This document shows, in pieces, positions 26,750-35,455 of a stretch of 64,000 nucleotides of DNA (positions are counted from its first letter, which is position 1; the number at the start of each line of letters is the position of its first letter). Origin of the DNA: Pseudomonas uvaldensis (GTDB lineage Bacteria > Pseudomonadota > Gammaproteobacteria > Pseudomonadales > Pseudomonadaceae); the NCBI RefSeq assembly GCF_021271205.1, contig NZ_JAIWKS010000008.1:124001-188000 (forward strand), read 5' to 3'. The notes under the pieces are model-generated. The model ran no database searches. It was given only the letters and a program-made list of their open reading frames with translations, and was not told the origin of the DNA. Position numbers and translations under genes: made by a program.

Positions 26750-27340
26750 ATGGCCGATTCCATTGGCGTGATCATTGTGGCGGCCGGATTGGGCAACCGT
26801 TTTCGGCAGGTTGCAGGTCCTGACAAGGATAAATTGCTGGCCGATTGCGCGGGGCGTGATGGCTCCGTGCGCTCGGTGATCGAGCACGTGTTGGTGAATG
26901 TGCCTGCCTCACTGGCAAAGCGCGTGCTGGTCACCCGTGAAGGGCGGCCCCAGGCCATTCGCATGGCCCAGGCGTATGGGTGCGATATTGTCGAGCTGGA
27001 CTCGCCGGGTCTGGGAGATAGTATCGCGGCTGGGGTCCAGGCTTGCCCGGATCAGGATGGTTGGCTGATCCTGCTGGGCGATATGCCATTTATTCTGCCA
27101 TCGAGCATAGAACGGGTGGCATTGGGGATTCGTGAAGAGGGTATTTGTGTACCAATGCTCGCCGGTGAGTATGGACATCCCGTGGGTTTTGGCCGTGCCT
27201 TTGGTCCCGGGTTGATGGCTCTGACCGGAGATCGCGGCGCTAAGGCGTTGTTTGCCGGGGCGCAAGTGGTCGAGGTGAGCGTGGATGATCCAGGTGTGAC
27301 CTGGGACGTCGACGTACCCGAAGCGTTGACCTTCAACTGA
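26750..27340 (+). CDS. MobA/MocA-like nucleotidyltransferase
   Basis: A 196-residue NTP transferase. The N-terminal IIVAAGLGNRFRQ is the nucleotide-binding loop, LLGDMPFILPSS is the conserved metal-site region, and GHPVGFGRAFG follows. With XdhC and a molybdenum hydroxylase beside it, it most likely makes molybdopterin cytosine dinucleotide (MocA role). The sugar-nucleotide alternative is less likely. GGAGGG precedes ATG 26750, 19 nt after xdhC. Confidence 0.85.
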   Translation: MADSIGVIIVAAGLGNRFRQVAGPDKDKLLADCAGRDGSVRSVIEHVLVNVPASLAKRVLVTREGRPQAIRMAQAYGCDIVELDSPGLGDSIAAGVQACPDQDGWLILLGDMPFILPSSIERVALGIREEGICVPMLAGEYGHPVGFGRAFGPGLMALTGDRGAKALFAGAQVVEVSVDDPGVTWDVDVPEALTFN

Positions 27341-27386
27341 TAAGCGCCTCGAATCTCTATGGGACTGGCAATACACACGAGTCCTC

Positions 27387-27414
27387 TGTGGGAGCGGGCT
27401 TGCTCGCGATGAGG
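27387..27414 (+). repeat. single Pseudomonas REP element
   Basis: TGTGGGAGCGGGCTTGCTCG followed by CGATGAGG. The same core occurs at about 48.3, 54.9 and 60.1 kb. Confidence 0.75.
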
Positions 27415-27436
27415 GTGACTCGGTCCGACTGACATA

Positions 27437-27473
27437 AAAAAGCCCCGCCGGGTGTTACCAGGCGGGGCTTTTT
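27437..27473. terminator. bidirectional terminator between the mocA-like gene and rne
   Basis: AAAAAGCCCCGCC (27437-27449) and GGCGGGGCTTTTT (27461-27473) form a perfect 13-bp stem with an 11-nt loop, between two convergent genes. Confidence 0.95.
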
Positions 27474-27487
27474 ATCGGGCGATGGAA

Positions 27488-30400
27488 TCAGGCGTGAGGT
27501 TTAGGCTCGTGCTCTTTTTCCAGGGCCGGGGTGTGGCGCGGTGCAACTTCTTCAGCTTCCACGGAATGCTGAGGCTCGTCGTGCGCAGGCGCCGATTCAG
27601 CCGGAGCAGGCTCGGCAGCGGTTTCAGCGACCGGGGCAGGAGGCGCCTCGGCGGCTTCAACTACCGGGGCAGGCTCGGCGACCGGTGCCTGGGCGGCAGC
27701 AGCGGCGGCCAGTTCGGCTTCCTTCTGCAGACGTTCGGCTTCACGTTTGCGACGACGCACTTCACGTGGATCGTTCGGCGCACGACCGTTCGGGGTCAGG
27801 GCGCTGACCGGTGCAGGTACTGCGACTGGTGTCTGTACCTCGGCAACCGTTGGAGCTTCGACAACAGGCGCTGGCTCGACCGCCTTCACGGGCTCCGGCG
27901 TCGGCTCTGGTTCGACAACCGGTGCCGGCGCAGCAGGCTCCGGATTCCAGTTGAACGCGGTCTGCTCCTCGCGTACCGGCTCCGGTGCTTTTTCCTCGGC
28001 CGGCGTTTCGACCACAGGCTCAGCTTCAACGGCAACTACAGGTTGCTCGACGACCGGCGCCGGTTCGGCGGCGGATTCGGCTTCAGGCTGGGCTTCACGA
28101 ACCGGTGCGACTTCCACTTCCGGCGAAGCGGTGGCTTCGACTGGCGTGGTGGCTTCGACCACTGGGGTTTCCACTGGCGCGTTTTCCACAGCGGCGGTGG
28201 CGCGTTCGGCCTGTTCGTTGGCCTGGGCTTCGGCCGGGGCACTGACGGTGCTGCTGGCTACCGCGGCAGTGACGGCCAGGCCGGCGGCCAGGTCCGCAGC
28301 GCTTGGCGCCTCGGTGACGCCGGACTCTTCCGAACCTTCGATCACGTTACCGTTGGCATCGCGTTGACGCTCGCGACGGTTGCTGCGACGACGCTGGCCA
28401 CGGGAGCGGCGGCGTGGACGATCACCTTCAGCGGTGTCGTGACCGTCTTCCTGCAACTGCTCCTCGGTGTTCAGTACTTCGTCTTCGCTGGCAGCGGCGG
28501 CCTGTTCGGCCCGTGGCTGACGCTCTTCACGCGGAGGACGTGGTGCGCGTTCTTCGCGAGGCTGGCGAGCCGGACGCTCTTCAGCGGCAGCGGCAGGGGC
28601 GGCATCCAGCGGCTCGCGCAGTTCACGAACACGCTCTTCGCGCTCGCCACGTGGCTTGCGATCCTCGCGTGGAGCACGTGGTTGACGCTCCTCACGCGGT
28701 GGGCGTGGTGCGCGTTCTTCGCGGGCTACGGCAGGTGCTTCTTCACGAAGCTCGCGTGGCTGGCGTTCTTCACGTGGCTCACGTGGTGCGCGCTCTTCAC
28801 GCGGGGCACGTTCTTCACGAGGCTTGCGCTCCTCATCACGACGACCGTTGCGGTTACGGGTCTGTTGACGACCGTTGCGACGCTCTTCGTTGCGGGCAGG
28901 GCGTTCGGTTGCAGGTTTGGCGACAGCGACTGGCGCGGCCGGCTCTTCCTTGGTGGCGAACAGGCTGACCAGGGACTTCACCAGCCCCTTGAACAAGCTT
29001 GGTTCAGGCGCAGCGACCGGTGCGGGTGCCGGTGCGGCGACTTCGGTCGGTACTGGAGCGTTTGCACGGGCCGGAGCGGTCTTGACGGCAGCTTCCTGGC
29101 GAACCAGGGTGCGGGTGGCGGCGGCTGGCTGGACGTCTTCCACTTCGGCGGCGGCAGCGGCGATCTCGTAGCTGGACTGGTTGGTGTGGGCTTCCGGGCT
29201 GTCGTCGCGCAGGCGCTGGACTTCGAAGTGCGGCGTCTCGAGATGATCGTTCGGCAGAATGACGATGCGGGCCCGGGTGCGCAGTTCGATCTTGGTGATC
29301 GAGTTGCGTTTTTCGTTGAGCAGGAAAGCGGCCACCGGGATCGGCACCTGGGCACGGACTTCGGCGGTGCGGTCTTTCAGGGCTTCTTCTTCGATCAGGC
29401 GCAGGATCGCCAGGGACAGCGACTCGACGTCACGGATGATGCCGGTGCCGTTGCAGCGTGGGCAGACGATGCCGCTGCTTTCACCCAGGGAAGGACGCAG
29501 GCGCTGACGGGACATCTCCAGCAGGCCGAAACGCGAGATGCGGCCAACCTGCACGCGGGCGCGGTCGGCTTCCAGGCACTCACGGACTTTTTCTTCCACG
29601 GCGCGCTGGTTCTTGGCCGGGGTCATGTCAATGAAGTCGATGACGATCAGGCCGCCGATGTCACGCAGGCGCAACTGACGGGCGATTTCCTCGGCTGCTT
29701 CCAGGTTGGTCTGCAGGGCGGTTTCTTCGATGTCGCTGCCTTTGGTGGCGCGGGCCGAGTTGATGTCGATGGACACCAGGGCTTCGGTCGGATCGATGAC
29801 GATGGAGCCGCCGGACGGCAGTTCGACGACGCGCTGGAACGCGGTCTCGATCTGGCTTTCGATCTGGAAGCGGTTGAACAGCGGGACGCTGTCTTCGTAG
29901 AGCTTGATCTTGCTGGCGTACTGCGGCATCACCTGGCGAATGAAGGTCAGGGCTTCGTCCTGGGCTTCGACGCTGTCGATCAGCACTTCGCCGATGTCCT
30001 GGCGCAGGTAGTCGCGGATGGCGCGGATGATGACGTTGCTTTCCTGGTAGATCAGGAACGGCGCGGAGCGATCCAGCGAAGCTTCCTTGATGGCGGTCCA
30101 CAGCTGCAGCAGGTAGTCGAGGTCCCACTGCATTTCTTCGCTGCTGCGGCCCAGGCCGGCGGTGCGAACGATCAGGCCCATGTCGGCCGGGGCGACCAGG
30201 CCATTGAGGGCTTCACGCAGTTCGTTGCGTTCTTCGCCTTCGATGCGGCGGGAAATGCCACCGGCACGCGGGTTGTTGGGCATCAGGACCAGGTAACGGC
30301 CGGCGAGGCTGATGAAGGTGGTCAGGGCGGCGCCCTTGTTGCCACGCTCTTCCTTTTCGACCTGGACGATGACTTCCTGGCCTTCGCTCAGGACGTCCTT

Positions 30401-30664
30401 GATATTGACGCGACCTTCGGGGGCCTTCTTGAAGTATTCGCGGGAGATTTCTTTGAGGGGCAGGAAGCCGTGGCGCTCGGAGCCGAAATCGACAAAGGCA
30501 GCCTCAAGGCTTGGTTCGATGCGAGTAATCCGGCCTTTATAGATGTTGGCCTTCTTCTGCTCGCGTGCACCGGATTCGATATCCAGGTCGTAGAGGCGCT
30601 GGCCGTCTACCAGTGCAACACGCAACTCTTCGGGTTGAGTTGCGTTAATCAGCATTCTTTTCAT
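27488..30664 (-). CDS. rne: ribonuclease E
   Basis: A 1058-residue endoribonuclease and degradosome scaffold. It starts MKRMLINATQPEELRVAL. The S1 domain spans about 35-125. The catalytic aspartates lie in VSIDINSARATKGSDIEE and GGLIVIDFIDM, and the zinc link is CPRCNGTG. From about residue 530 the protein is low-complexity. An arginine-rich tract of EERAPRE/PREERQPR-type repeats (encoded about 28.5-28.85 kb) is followed by a long Ala/Pro/Glu/Val tail. These are the expected RNA-binding and scaffold parts. A structured leader precedes it. Confidence 0.97.
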   Translation of the reverse strand: MKRMLINATQPEELRVALVDGQRLYDLDIESGAREQKKANIYKGRITRIEPSLEAAFVDFGSERHGFLPLKEISREYFKKAPEGRVNIKDVLSEGQEVIVQVEKEERGNKGAALTTFISLAGRYLVLMPNNPRAGGISRRIEGEERNELREALNGLVAPADMGLIVRTAGLGRSSEEMQWDLDYLLQLWTAIKEASLDRSAPFLIYQESNVIIRAIRDYLRQDIGEVLIDSVEAQDEALTFIRQVMPQYASKIKLYEDSVPLFNRFQIESQIETAFQRVVELPSGGSIVIDPTEALVSIDINSARATKGSDIEETALQTNLEAAEEIARQLRLRDIGGLIVIDFIDMTPAKNQRAVEEKVRECLEADRARVQVGRISRFGLLEMSRQRLRPSLGESSGIVCPRCNGTGIIRDVESLSLAILRLIEEEALKDRTAEVRAQVPIPVAAFLLNEKRNSITKIELRTRARIVILPNDHLETPHFEVQRLRDDSPEAHTNQSSYEIAAAAAEVEDVQPAAATRTLVRQEAAVKTAPARANAPVPTEVAAPAPAPVAAPEPSLFKGLVKSLVSLFATKEEPAAPVAVAKPATERPARNEERRNGRQQTRNRNGRRDEERKPREERAPREERAPREPREERQPRELREEAPAVAREERAPRPPREERQPRAPREDRKPRGEREERVRELREPLDAAPAAAAEERPARQPREERAPRPPREERQPRAEQAAAASEDEVLNTEEQLQEDGHDTAEGDRPRRRSRGQRRRSNRRERQRDANGNVIEGSEESGVTEAPSAADLAAGLAVTAAVASSTVSAPAEAQANEQAERATAAVENAPVETPVVEATTPVEATASPEVEVAPVREAQPEAESAAEPAPVVEQPVVAVEAEPVVETPAEEKAPEPVREEQTAFNWNPEPAAPAPVVEPEPTPEPVKAVEPAPVVEAPTVAEVQTPVAVPAPVSALTPNGRAPNDPREVRRRKREAERLQKEAELAAAAAAQAPVAEPAPVVEAAEAPPAPVAETAAEPAPAESAPAHDEPQHSVEAEEVAPRHTPALEKEHEPKPHA

Positions 30665-30880
30665 GTAGTACCGTCGGTTTCCGGGCTGCCGGAAACGGCG
30701 TTCGGCACACACGACTTCTCACGGTCGGTGTCAGGTGCGTCATGGAAGTGGCTGACCACTCCAGTGTCCAGCGAGTCCGGCCCGATGAGGGCGGAGTCGC
30801 GACGGACGCGTCCTGCTTGCTGGTACTCAAGCACTCAGTCAGGAGGAGGAATCAACCGGCGCCTGTGGACGAGATGAAGC
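30665..30880 (-). ncRNA. rne 5' leader, probably the Pseudomonas rne-II motif
   Basis: Directly upstream of the rne start codon, GTTTCCGG (30677-30684) and CCGGAAAC (30689-30696) form a perfect 8-bp hairpin with a 4-nt loop. A conserved structured leader (rne-II) is known upstream of rne in Pseudomonas and is thought to let RNase E regulate its own mRNA. The outer boundary is a guess based on a TATATA -10-like box at 30884-30892 read on the - strand. Confidence 0.6.
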
Positions 30881-31361
30881 GTCTATATATAAGCCTAGTG
30901 CTACACAGTCCGACGGTTGTACATCTCCACCCTACACGTATCCCTGATAATTCGGGTGCTGCCGCGCGCAGAATCCGCAGCGGGTTGGCATTTACCGTGA
31001 GCTCCGGAAGGGGAGGTCACGCATCATGGCTAATTAGGCGTTGTTTCCGAAGCTTTCGCCCGGGGTCGTTCGCAACTGACTGCACTTTGTGAACTGGCCG
31101 TGAATGTGGCACGCAAGGCGAGTCAAAACTCTGCTTCGCGGCGTATTTCAGGCCTCATGTCACCTGCGCTCGTTACACCTGCAAACTCTGCCGATACGTA
31201 GCAAAAGCCCCGTAGGACGGCCTCTCGTCCTCGTGAATTGCGTTGGTCAGGGCCGGTTTTTGACCGCTGGTCCGCTGTCCAGCCACTTTTGGCGGCGTTC
31301 GCGACTATAGCAGCAATGATTAAGTGCTTCAATTCCATAAAAAATTGTTATGATCGCCGCC
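30881..31361. promoter_or_regulatory. divergent promoter region rne/rluC
   Basis: No gene is supported in this stretch. A - strand TATATATA box at 30884-30892 could serve rne. TATGAT at 31349-31354 resembles a -10 hexamer just before the preferred rluC start, which would make that mRNA nearly leaderless. I saw no clear operator. Confidence 0.4.
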
Positions 31362-32318
31362 ATGACGACTACTGCCCCTTCGACCCCTGGCGTTCAACTG
31401 CTCGAGGTCTCGCCGGAATATGCCGGCCAACGAATCGATAATTTTCTCCTGGCCCGACTCAAAGGCGTGCCCAAGACCTTGATCTACCGCATTTTGCGCA
31501 AGGGTGAGGTGCGCGTGAACAAGGGCCGGATCAAGCCCGAATACAAGCTCCAGGCCGGTGATATCGTGCGCGTGCCGCCGGTTCGCGTGCCTGAGCGCGA
31601 TGAGCCGGTGCCGGTTGCCCAAGGCCTGTTGCAACGCCTTGAGGCTGCGATCATCTACGAAGACAAAGCCCTGATCGTGATCAACAAGCCCGCGGGCATT
31701 GCGGTTCACGGTGGTAGCGGCCTGGATTTCGGCGTGATCGAAGCCTTTCGTCAGTTGCGCCCCGATGCCAAGGAGTTGGAATTGGTCCATCGTCTGGATC
31801 GCGATACCTCGGGCCTGCTCATGATCGCCAAAAAGCGCAGTATGTTGCGCCACCTGCACGAGCAGCTGCGTGGCGATGGTGTCGACAAGCGCTACATGGC
31901 GCTGGTCCGTGGTCACTGGGCGACGTCCATCAAGCAGGTGCGTGCGCCACTGCTCAAGAGCAACCTGCGTTCCGGCGAGCGCATGGTCGAAGTCAATGAT
32001 GAGGGCAAGGACGCATTGACCGTATTCAAGGTGCTGCGTCGATTCGGCGAGTTCGCCACCATGATCGAGGCCAAGCCGATCACCGGTCGCACCCACCAGA
32101 TTCGCGTGCATACGCTGCACGCCGGGCATTGCATTGCCGGTGACCCCAAATACGGGGACGACGATTTCACCCGGGAAATCCGTGATCTGGGCGGCAAGCG
32201 TCTTTTCCTCCATGCTTACATGCTCACTGTGCCGCTGCCCGATGGGGGTGAGTTGAAGTTACAGGCGCCAGTGGATGAAATGTGGGCCAGAACCGTGGAG
32301 CGGTTGAGTGCACCCTGA
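31362..32318 (+). CDS. rluC: 23S rRNA pseudouridine synthase C
   Basis: A 318-residue RluA-family enzyme that modifies three uridines of 23S rRNA. The N-terminal S4 domain (GQRIDNFLLARLKGVPKTLIY split; RKGEVRVNKGRIKPEYKL) is followed by the catalytic domain with VHRLDRDTSGLLMIAKK, where the Asp is catalytic. GRTHQIRVHTLHAGH is the C-terminal motif. Neither in-frame ATG (31350 or 31362) has a good Shine-Dalgarno; I prefer 31362 (MTTTAP) because it matches the expected N-terminus. It overlaps the next gene by 11 nt. Confidence 0.93.
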   Translation: MTTTAPSTPGVQLLEVSPEYAGQRIDNFLLARLKGVPKTLIYRILRKGEVRVNKGRIKPEYKLQAGDIVRVPPVRVPERDEPVPVAQGLLQRLEAAIIYEDKALIVINKPAGIAVHGGSGLDFGVIEAFRQLRPDAKELELVHRLDRDTSGLLMIAKKRSMLRHLHEQLRGDGVDKRYMALVRGHWATSIKQVRAPLLKSNLRSGERMVEVNDEGKDALTVFKVLRRFGEFATMIEAKPITGRTHQIRVHTLHAGHCIAGDPKYGDDDFTREIRDLGGKRLFLHAYMLTVPLPDGGELKLQAPVDEMWARTVERLSAP

Positions 32319-32970
32319 CTACAAGCTGCTGATTTTCGATTGGGACGGCACTCTGGCCAATTCCATCGGTCGGATCGTTGAGTCGATGCATGCCGCATCC
32401 GATCGTACGGGCGTTGCCAGGCGTGACGACTATGCGGTAAAGGGCATTATCGGTCTCGGCTTGCCGGAAGCGATTCGCAGTCTGTATCCAGAGATCAGCG
32501 ACGAAGAGTTGGTGCTCTTCCGGCAGCATTACGCCGACCATTACATCGCGCTGGAAGCTGAGCCTTCGCCGTTGTTCGAGGGTGTGGTGGATACGCTTCA
32601 GGCGTTGAGGGCGGAAGGGTATCAACTGGCTGTTGCCACCGGGAAGGCTCGTCGTGGCTTGGATCGGGTGTTGAAGGCCCATGGTTGGGAGGATTATTTC
32701 GATATCACTCGCGCCGCCGACGAAACGGCCAGCAAACCTCATCCGCTGATGCTCGAACAGATCCTGGCCCACTGCGACGCGCGCCCGGAACAGGCACTGA
32801 TGGTGGGGGATTCGTCGTTCGATCTGCAGATGGCGCGTAATGCCCGCATGGGGTCGGTGGCGGTCAGCTACGGCGCGCAGACGATCGAGGCGCTACGGGC
32901 GTTCGAGCCGCAACTGTCGATCGATCATTTTCCTGAATTGCACGCCTGGCTGTGCCGGGGTGCCGATTAA
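32308..32970 (+). CDS. HAD-family phosphatase
   Basis: A 220-residue HAD hydrolase of the phosphoglycolate-phosphatase-like group. Motif I is LLIFDWDGTLANS with the nucleophile Asp. Motif II lies in LAVATGKARRGLD, motif III includes the Lys in TASKPHP, and motif IV is MVGDSSFDLQMARNA. The substrate is unknown. It starts with GTG 32308 (GGAG upstream) inside the rluC 3' end. SppA follows after 20 nt. Confidence 0.88.
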   Translation: MHPDYKLLIFDWDGTLANSIGRIVESMHAASDRTGVARRDDYAVKGIIGLGLPEAIRSLYPEISDEELVLFRQHYADHYIALEAEPSPLFEGVVDTLQALRAEGYQLAVATGKARRGLDRVLKAHGWEDYFDITRAADETASKPHPLMLEQILAHCDARPEQALMVGDSSFDLQMARNARMGSVAVSYGAQTIEALRAFEPQLSIDHFPELHAWLCRGAD

Positions 32971-32990
32971 AGTCTGTTGGGGATGCATGT

Positions 32991-33980
32991 ATGACCGATG
33001 AATGGAAGGCACCGGCCAAGGCAAGCGCTGATAACGGTGACGACAAGAGTTGGAAGCTGCTGGAGAAGACCCTGCTGGCCGGGGTGCAGGAGCAGCGCCG
33101 CGCTCGCCGTTGGGGGATTTTCTTCAAATCGCTGACTTTTATTTACCTGTTTGTTGCGTTGTCGCTGTTCATTCAGGCGATCGAGATGAAGAAGAGCCCG
33201 GGAGGCGGTTCGGCCTATACCGCGGTGATCGATGTCGAGGGCATGATTGCCGACAAGGAGACTGCCAGTGCGGATAACATCATCGGCAGCTTGCGGGCGG
33301 CGTTCGAGGATTCGAAGGTCAAGGGTGTGGTGCTGCGTATCAACAGTCCGGGTGGCAGCCCCGTGCAGGCGGGCTATGTCTACGATGAGATCGTCCGTTT
33401 GCGTGCGGCGCACCCGGAAATCAAGGTTTATGCGGTAATTTCCGATCTTGGTGCCTCTGGTGCCTATTACATTGCCAGTGCGGCAGACCAGATCTATGCC
33501 GACAAGGCCAGTCTGGTGGGGTCCATTGGTGTGACCGCAGCCGGTTATGGTTTCGTCGAGACGCTGGACAAGCTGGGTATCGAGCGCAGGGTGTACACCG
33601 CCGGCGAGCACAAATCGTTCCTTGATCCATTCCAGCCGCAAAAGCCCGAGGAAACTGCGTTCTGGCAGGGTGTGCTGGACACCACCCATAAACAATTCAT
33701 TGCCAGCGTCAAGAAAGGGCGGGGTGAGCGACTCAAGGACAAGGAGCATCCAGAACTGTTCTCCGGTCTGGTCTGGTCCGGAGAGCAGGCACTGTCGTTG
33801 GGTTTGATCGATGGGTTGGGCAGTGCCAGTTCGGTGGCGCGGGATGTGATTGGCCAGAAGGAGTTGGTGGATTTCACCATCGAAGAGTCGCCGATCGACC
33901 GCTTCTCGAAGAAGCTGGGCGCGAGCGTCGCCGAGCATCTGGCAATGTGGATGGGCTTCCAGGGGCCTGCGCTGCGCTGA
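32991..33980 (+). CDS. sppA: SppA-type signal peptide peptidase (S49 family)
   Basis: A 329-residue membrane serine peptidase of the short SppA form. A cytoplasmic N-terminus is followed by one membrane helix (about residues 43-63) and the peptidase domain. GVVLRINSPGGSPVQAGYVYDEI leads to the catalytic Ser in DLGASGAYYIA, and the probable catalytic Lys is in AGEHKSFLDPF. It degrades cleaved signal peptides. The start ATG 32991 (MTDEWKAPAK) is preferred over an upstream ATG. It runs toward maf. Confidence 0.9.
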   Translation: MTDEWKAPAKASADNGDDKSWKLLEKTLLAGVQEQRRARRWGIFFKSLTFIYLFVALSLFIQAIEMKKSPGGGSAYTAVIDVEGMIADKETASADNIIGSLRAAFEDSKVKGVVLRINSPGGSPVQAGYVYDEIVRLRAAHPEIKVYAVISDLGASGAYYIASAADQIYADKASLVGSIGVTAAGYGFVETLDKLGIERRVYTAGEHKSFLDPFQPQKPEETAFWQGVLDTTHKQFIASVKKGRGERLKDKEHPELFSGLVWSGEQALSLGLIDGLGSASSVARDVIGQKELVDFTIEESPIDRFSKKLGASVAEHLAMWMGFQGPALR

Positions 33981-33987
33981 GCCCTTT

Positions 33988-34030
33988 GGGGGGGGGACTC
34001 CTGGGGAGGAGCCACTGCGGGAGGGGGGGG
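33988..34030 (+). other. G-tract cluster between sppA and maf
   Basis: A 9-G run (33988-33996), GGGG (34003-34006), GGG (34019-34021) and an 8-G run (34023-34030) lie on one strand within 43 nt. A small hairpin CTCCT-gggg-AGGAG occurs at 33998-34011. The pattern could fold as a G-quadruplex and is prone to slippage. No normal terminator is seen between these convergent genes. Confidence 0.5.
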
Positions 34031-34044
34031 TTCAATCGCCCTGC

Positions 34045-34623
34045 TCAGGGGATCTGCACGCCCTCGGCCAGTAACATGTCCACAAGACGAATCAGCGGCA
34101 GGCCGATCAGGCTGGTGGCGTCCGGGCCATGAGTGCTTTCGAACAGGCTGACCCCCAAGCCTTCGGCCTTGAAGCTTCCGGCGCAGTCATAGGGTTGTTC
34201 GATTAGCAGATAGCGTTCGACGCGTTCCGGGTCCAGCGTGCGCATGTTGACGGTAAAAGGTACGCAATCGACCTGACAATTTCCGGTCTGGCTGTTGAGC
34301 AGTGCCAGGCCTGTCAGGAACGTAACCTGGGTGCCGCTGGCGGCCAGCAGTTGTTCGCGGGCTTTCTCGAAGGTGTGGGGCTTGCCCAGTATGCGCTCGC
34401 CGAGTATTGCGACCTGGTCCGATCCGATGATCAGGTGGGCTGGATGGCTGTCCGCCAGTGCCTGGGCTTTCTCCCGGGCCAGGCGTTTCACCAGTTCCAC
34501 GGCGGGTTCGCCTGGGTGCTGGCTTTCGTCGATATCCGGCGAGCGGCAGACGAATGGTAGTCCCAGGCGGTCGAGCAATTCCCGGCGATAGGCCGAGCTG
34601 GAGGCAAGTAATAAAGGCAGCAT
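34045..34623 (-). CDS. yceF: Maf/YceF-type nucleotide pyrophosphatase
   Basis: A 192-residue Maf-family protein, probably hydrolysing non-standard nucleotides such as 7-methyl-GTP, as does E. coli YceF in the same neighbourhood. Motifs are LLASSSAYRRELLDRLGLPF, the ESQHPGE segment and LIIGSDQVAILG with the conserved Asp. ATG 34623 has GGAG six bases upstream; the ATG two codons earlier is too close to it. It is divergent from yceD. The longer frame to 35139 is antisense to yceD. Confidence 0.92.
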   Translation of the reverse strand: MLPLLLASSSAYRRELLDRLGLPFVCRSPDIDESQHPGEPAVELVKRLAREKAQALADSHPAHLIIGSDQVAILGERILGKPHTFEKAREQLLAASGTQVTFLTGLALLNSQTGNCQVDCVPFTVNMRTLDPERVERYLLIEQPYDCAGSFKAEGLGVSLFESTHGPDATSLIGLPLIRLVDMLLAEGVQIP

Positions 34624-34728
34624 GGACATCTCCAAAGGGCAGGGGCGAATTCTAGCGAGGCGCACCGGTGACGGACAGGGCTGAATTTCCTTTGACATGG
34701 CCGGGTGCATCCCTATAATGCTGCGCCT

Positions 34729-35256
34729 ATGTTGAATGACCCGATTCCACCTCACGTTGACCCGCGCAAATTGGCTGACCGTGGCACCACCCTTCAAGGT
34801 GAACTGCCGCTGGCCGATTTGAAGAGACTCTGCGACCCGCTTTCCGACGATATCGGAACGGTCCAGGCCAAATTCGTTTTTGAACGAGATGAACGTAAAT
34901 CTGTGGTGATCCACAGTTTTATCGACACTGAAGTCAAAATGGTTTGCCAGCGTTGTCTTGAGCTGGTCACCCTGCCGATCCACAGCGAGTGCAGTTACGC
35001 CGTGGTGAAGGAGGGTGCGAATACCCAGTCGTTGCCGAAAGGCTATGACGTGCTGGAACTGGGCGAAGATCCTTTGGATCTGCAGGCGCTGATCGAGGAT
35101 GAGCTTTTGCTCGCCTTGCCCATTGTGCCTGCTCATCATCCGGAAGAATGCCAGCAGCCGGCGGGAGCAGATGAGCCCGAGCCGAGCGAGGACGAGGTAA
35201 CGCGGTCCAACCCGTTCAGTGTATTGGCGCAGTTAAAGCGTGACCCAAACGTTTAG
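34729..35256 (+). CDS. yceD: YceD/DUF177-family protein
   Basis: A 175-residue protein of the DUF177 family, linked to 23S rRNA accumulation and always upstream of rpmF. The conserved segment MVCQRCLELVTLPI carries a CxxC, followed by the acidic E-D-P-L-D-L-Q-A-L-I-E-D-E-L-L-L-A-L-P block and PAHH with a nearby Cys. ATG 34729 is chosen; upstream in-frame codons lack an RBS. rpmF follows after 13 nt. Confidence 0.92.
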   Translation: MLNDPIPPHVDPRKLADRGTTLQGELPLADLKRLCDPLSDDIGTVQAKFVFERDERKSVVIHSFIDTEVKMVCQRCLELVTLPIHSECSYAVVKEGANTQSLPKGYDVLELGEDPLDLQALIEDELLLALPIVPAHHPEECQQPAGADEPEPSEDEVTRSNPFSVLAQLKRDPNV

Positions 35257-35269
35257 GAGTTAATCAATT

Positions 35270-35452
35270 ATGGCTGTTCAGCAGAACAAAAAATCCCGCT
35301 CTGCCCGTGACATGCGCCGTTCGCACGACGCTCTCGAGGCTAGCACTCTGTCTGTAGAAAAAACCACCGGTGAAGTTCACCTGCGTCACCACGTATCGCC
35401 AGAAGGCGTATACCGTGGTCGCAAAGTGATCGACAAGGGCGCTGACGAGTAA
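35270..35452 (+). CDS. rpmF: 50S ribosomal protein L32
   Basis: A 60-residue basic protein starting [20 protein letters not shown], with the C-terminal L32 region [13 protein letters not shown]. It lacks the zinc cysteines found in some L32 forms, as is usual in this group. TTAGGAG precedes the ATG at 35270. It is co-transcribed between yceD and plsX. Confidence 0.97.
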
Positions 35453-35455
35453 TCC

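Noticed and set aside
28500..28860. Possible CRISPR-like or satellite repeat
   Set aside because: The periodicity is in codons of the RNase E Arg-rich tract, with no uniform repeats and spacers.
27452..30877. 1141-codon open frame on the + strand
   Set aside because: It lies antisense to rne and results from the GC-rich, repetitive codons of that gene; its protein is compositionally absurd (Phe/Arg/Gly-rich) with no domain.
34045..35139. 364-residue version of the maf product
   Set aside because: The extension is antisense to yceD, and the Maf domain begins at 34623 with its own RBS.
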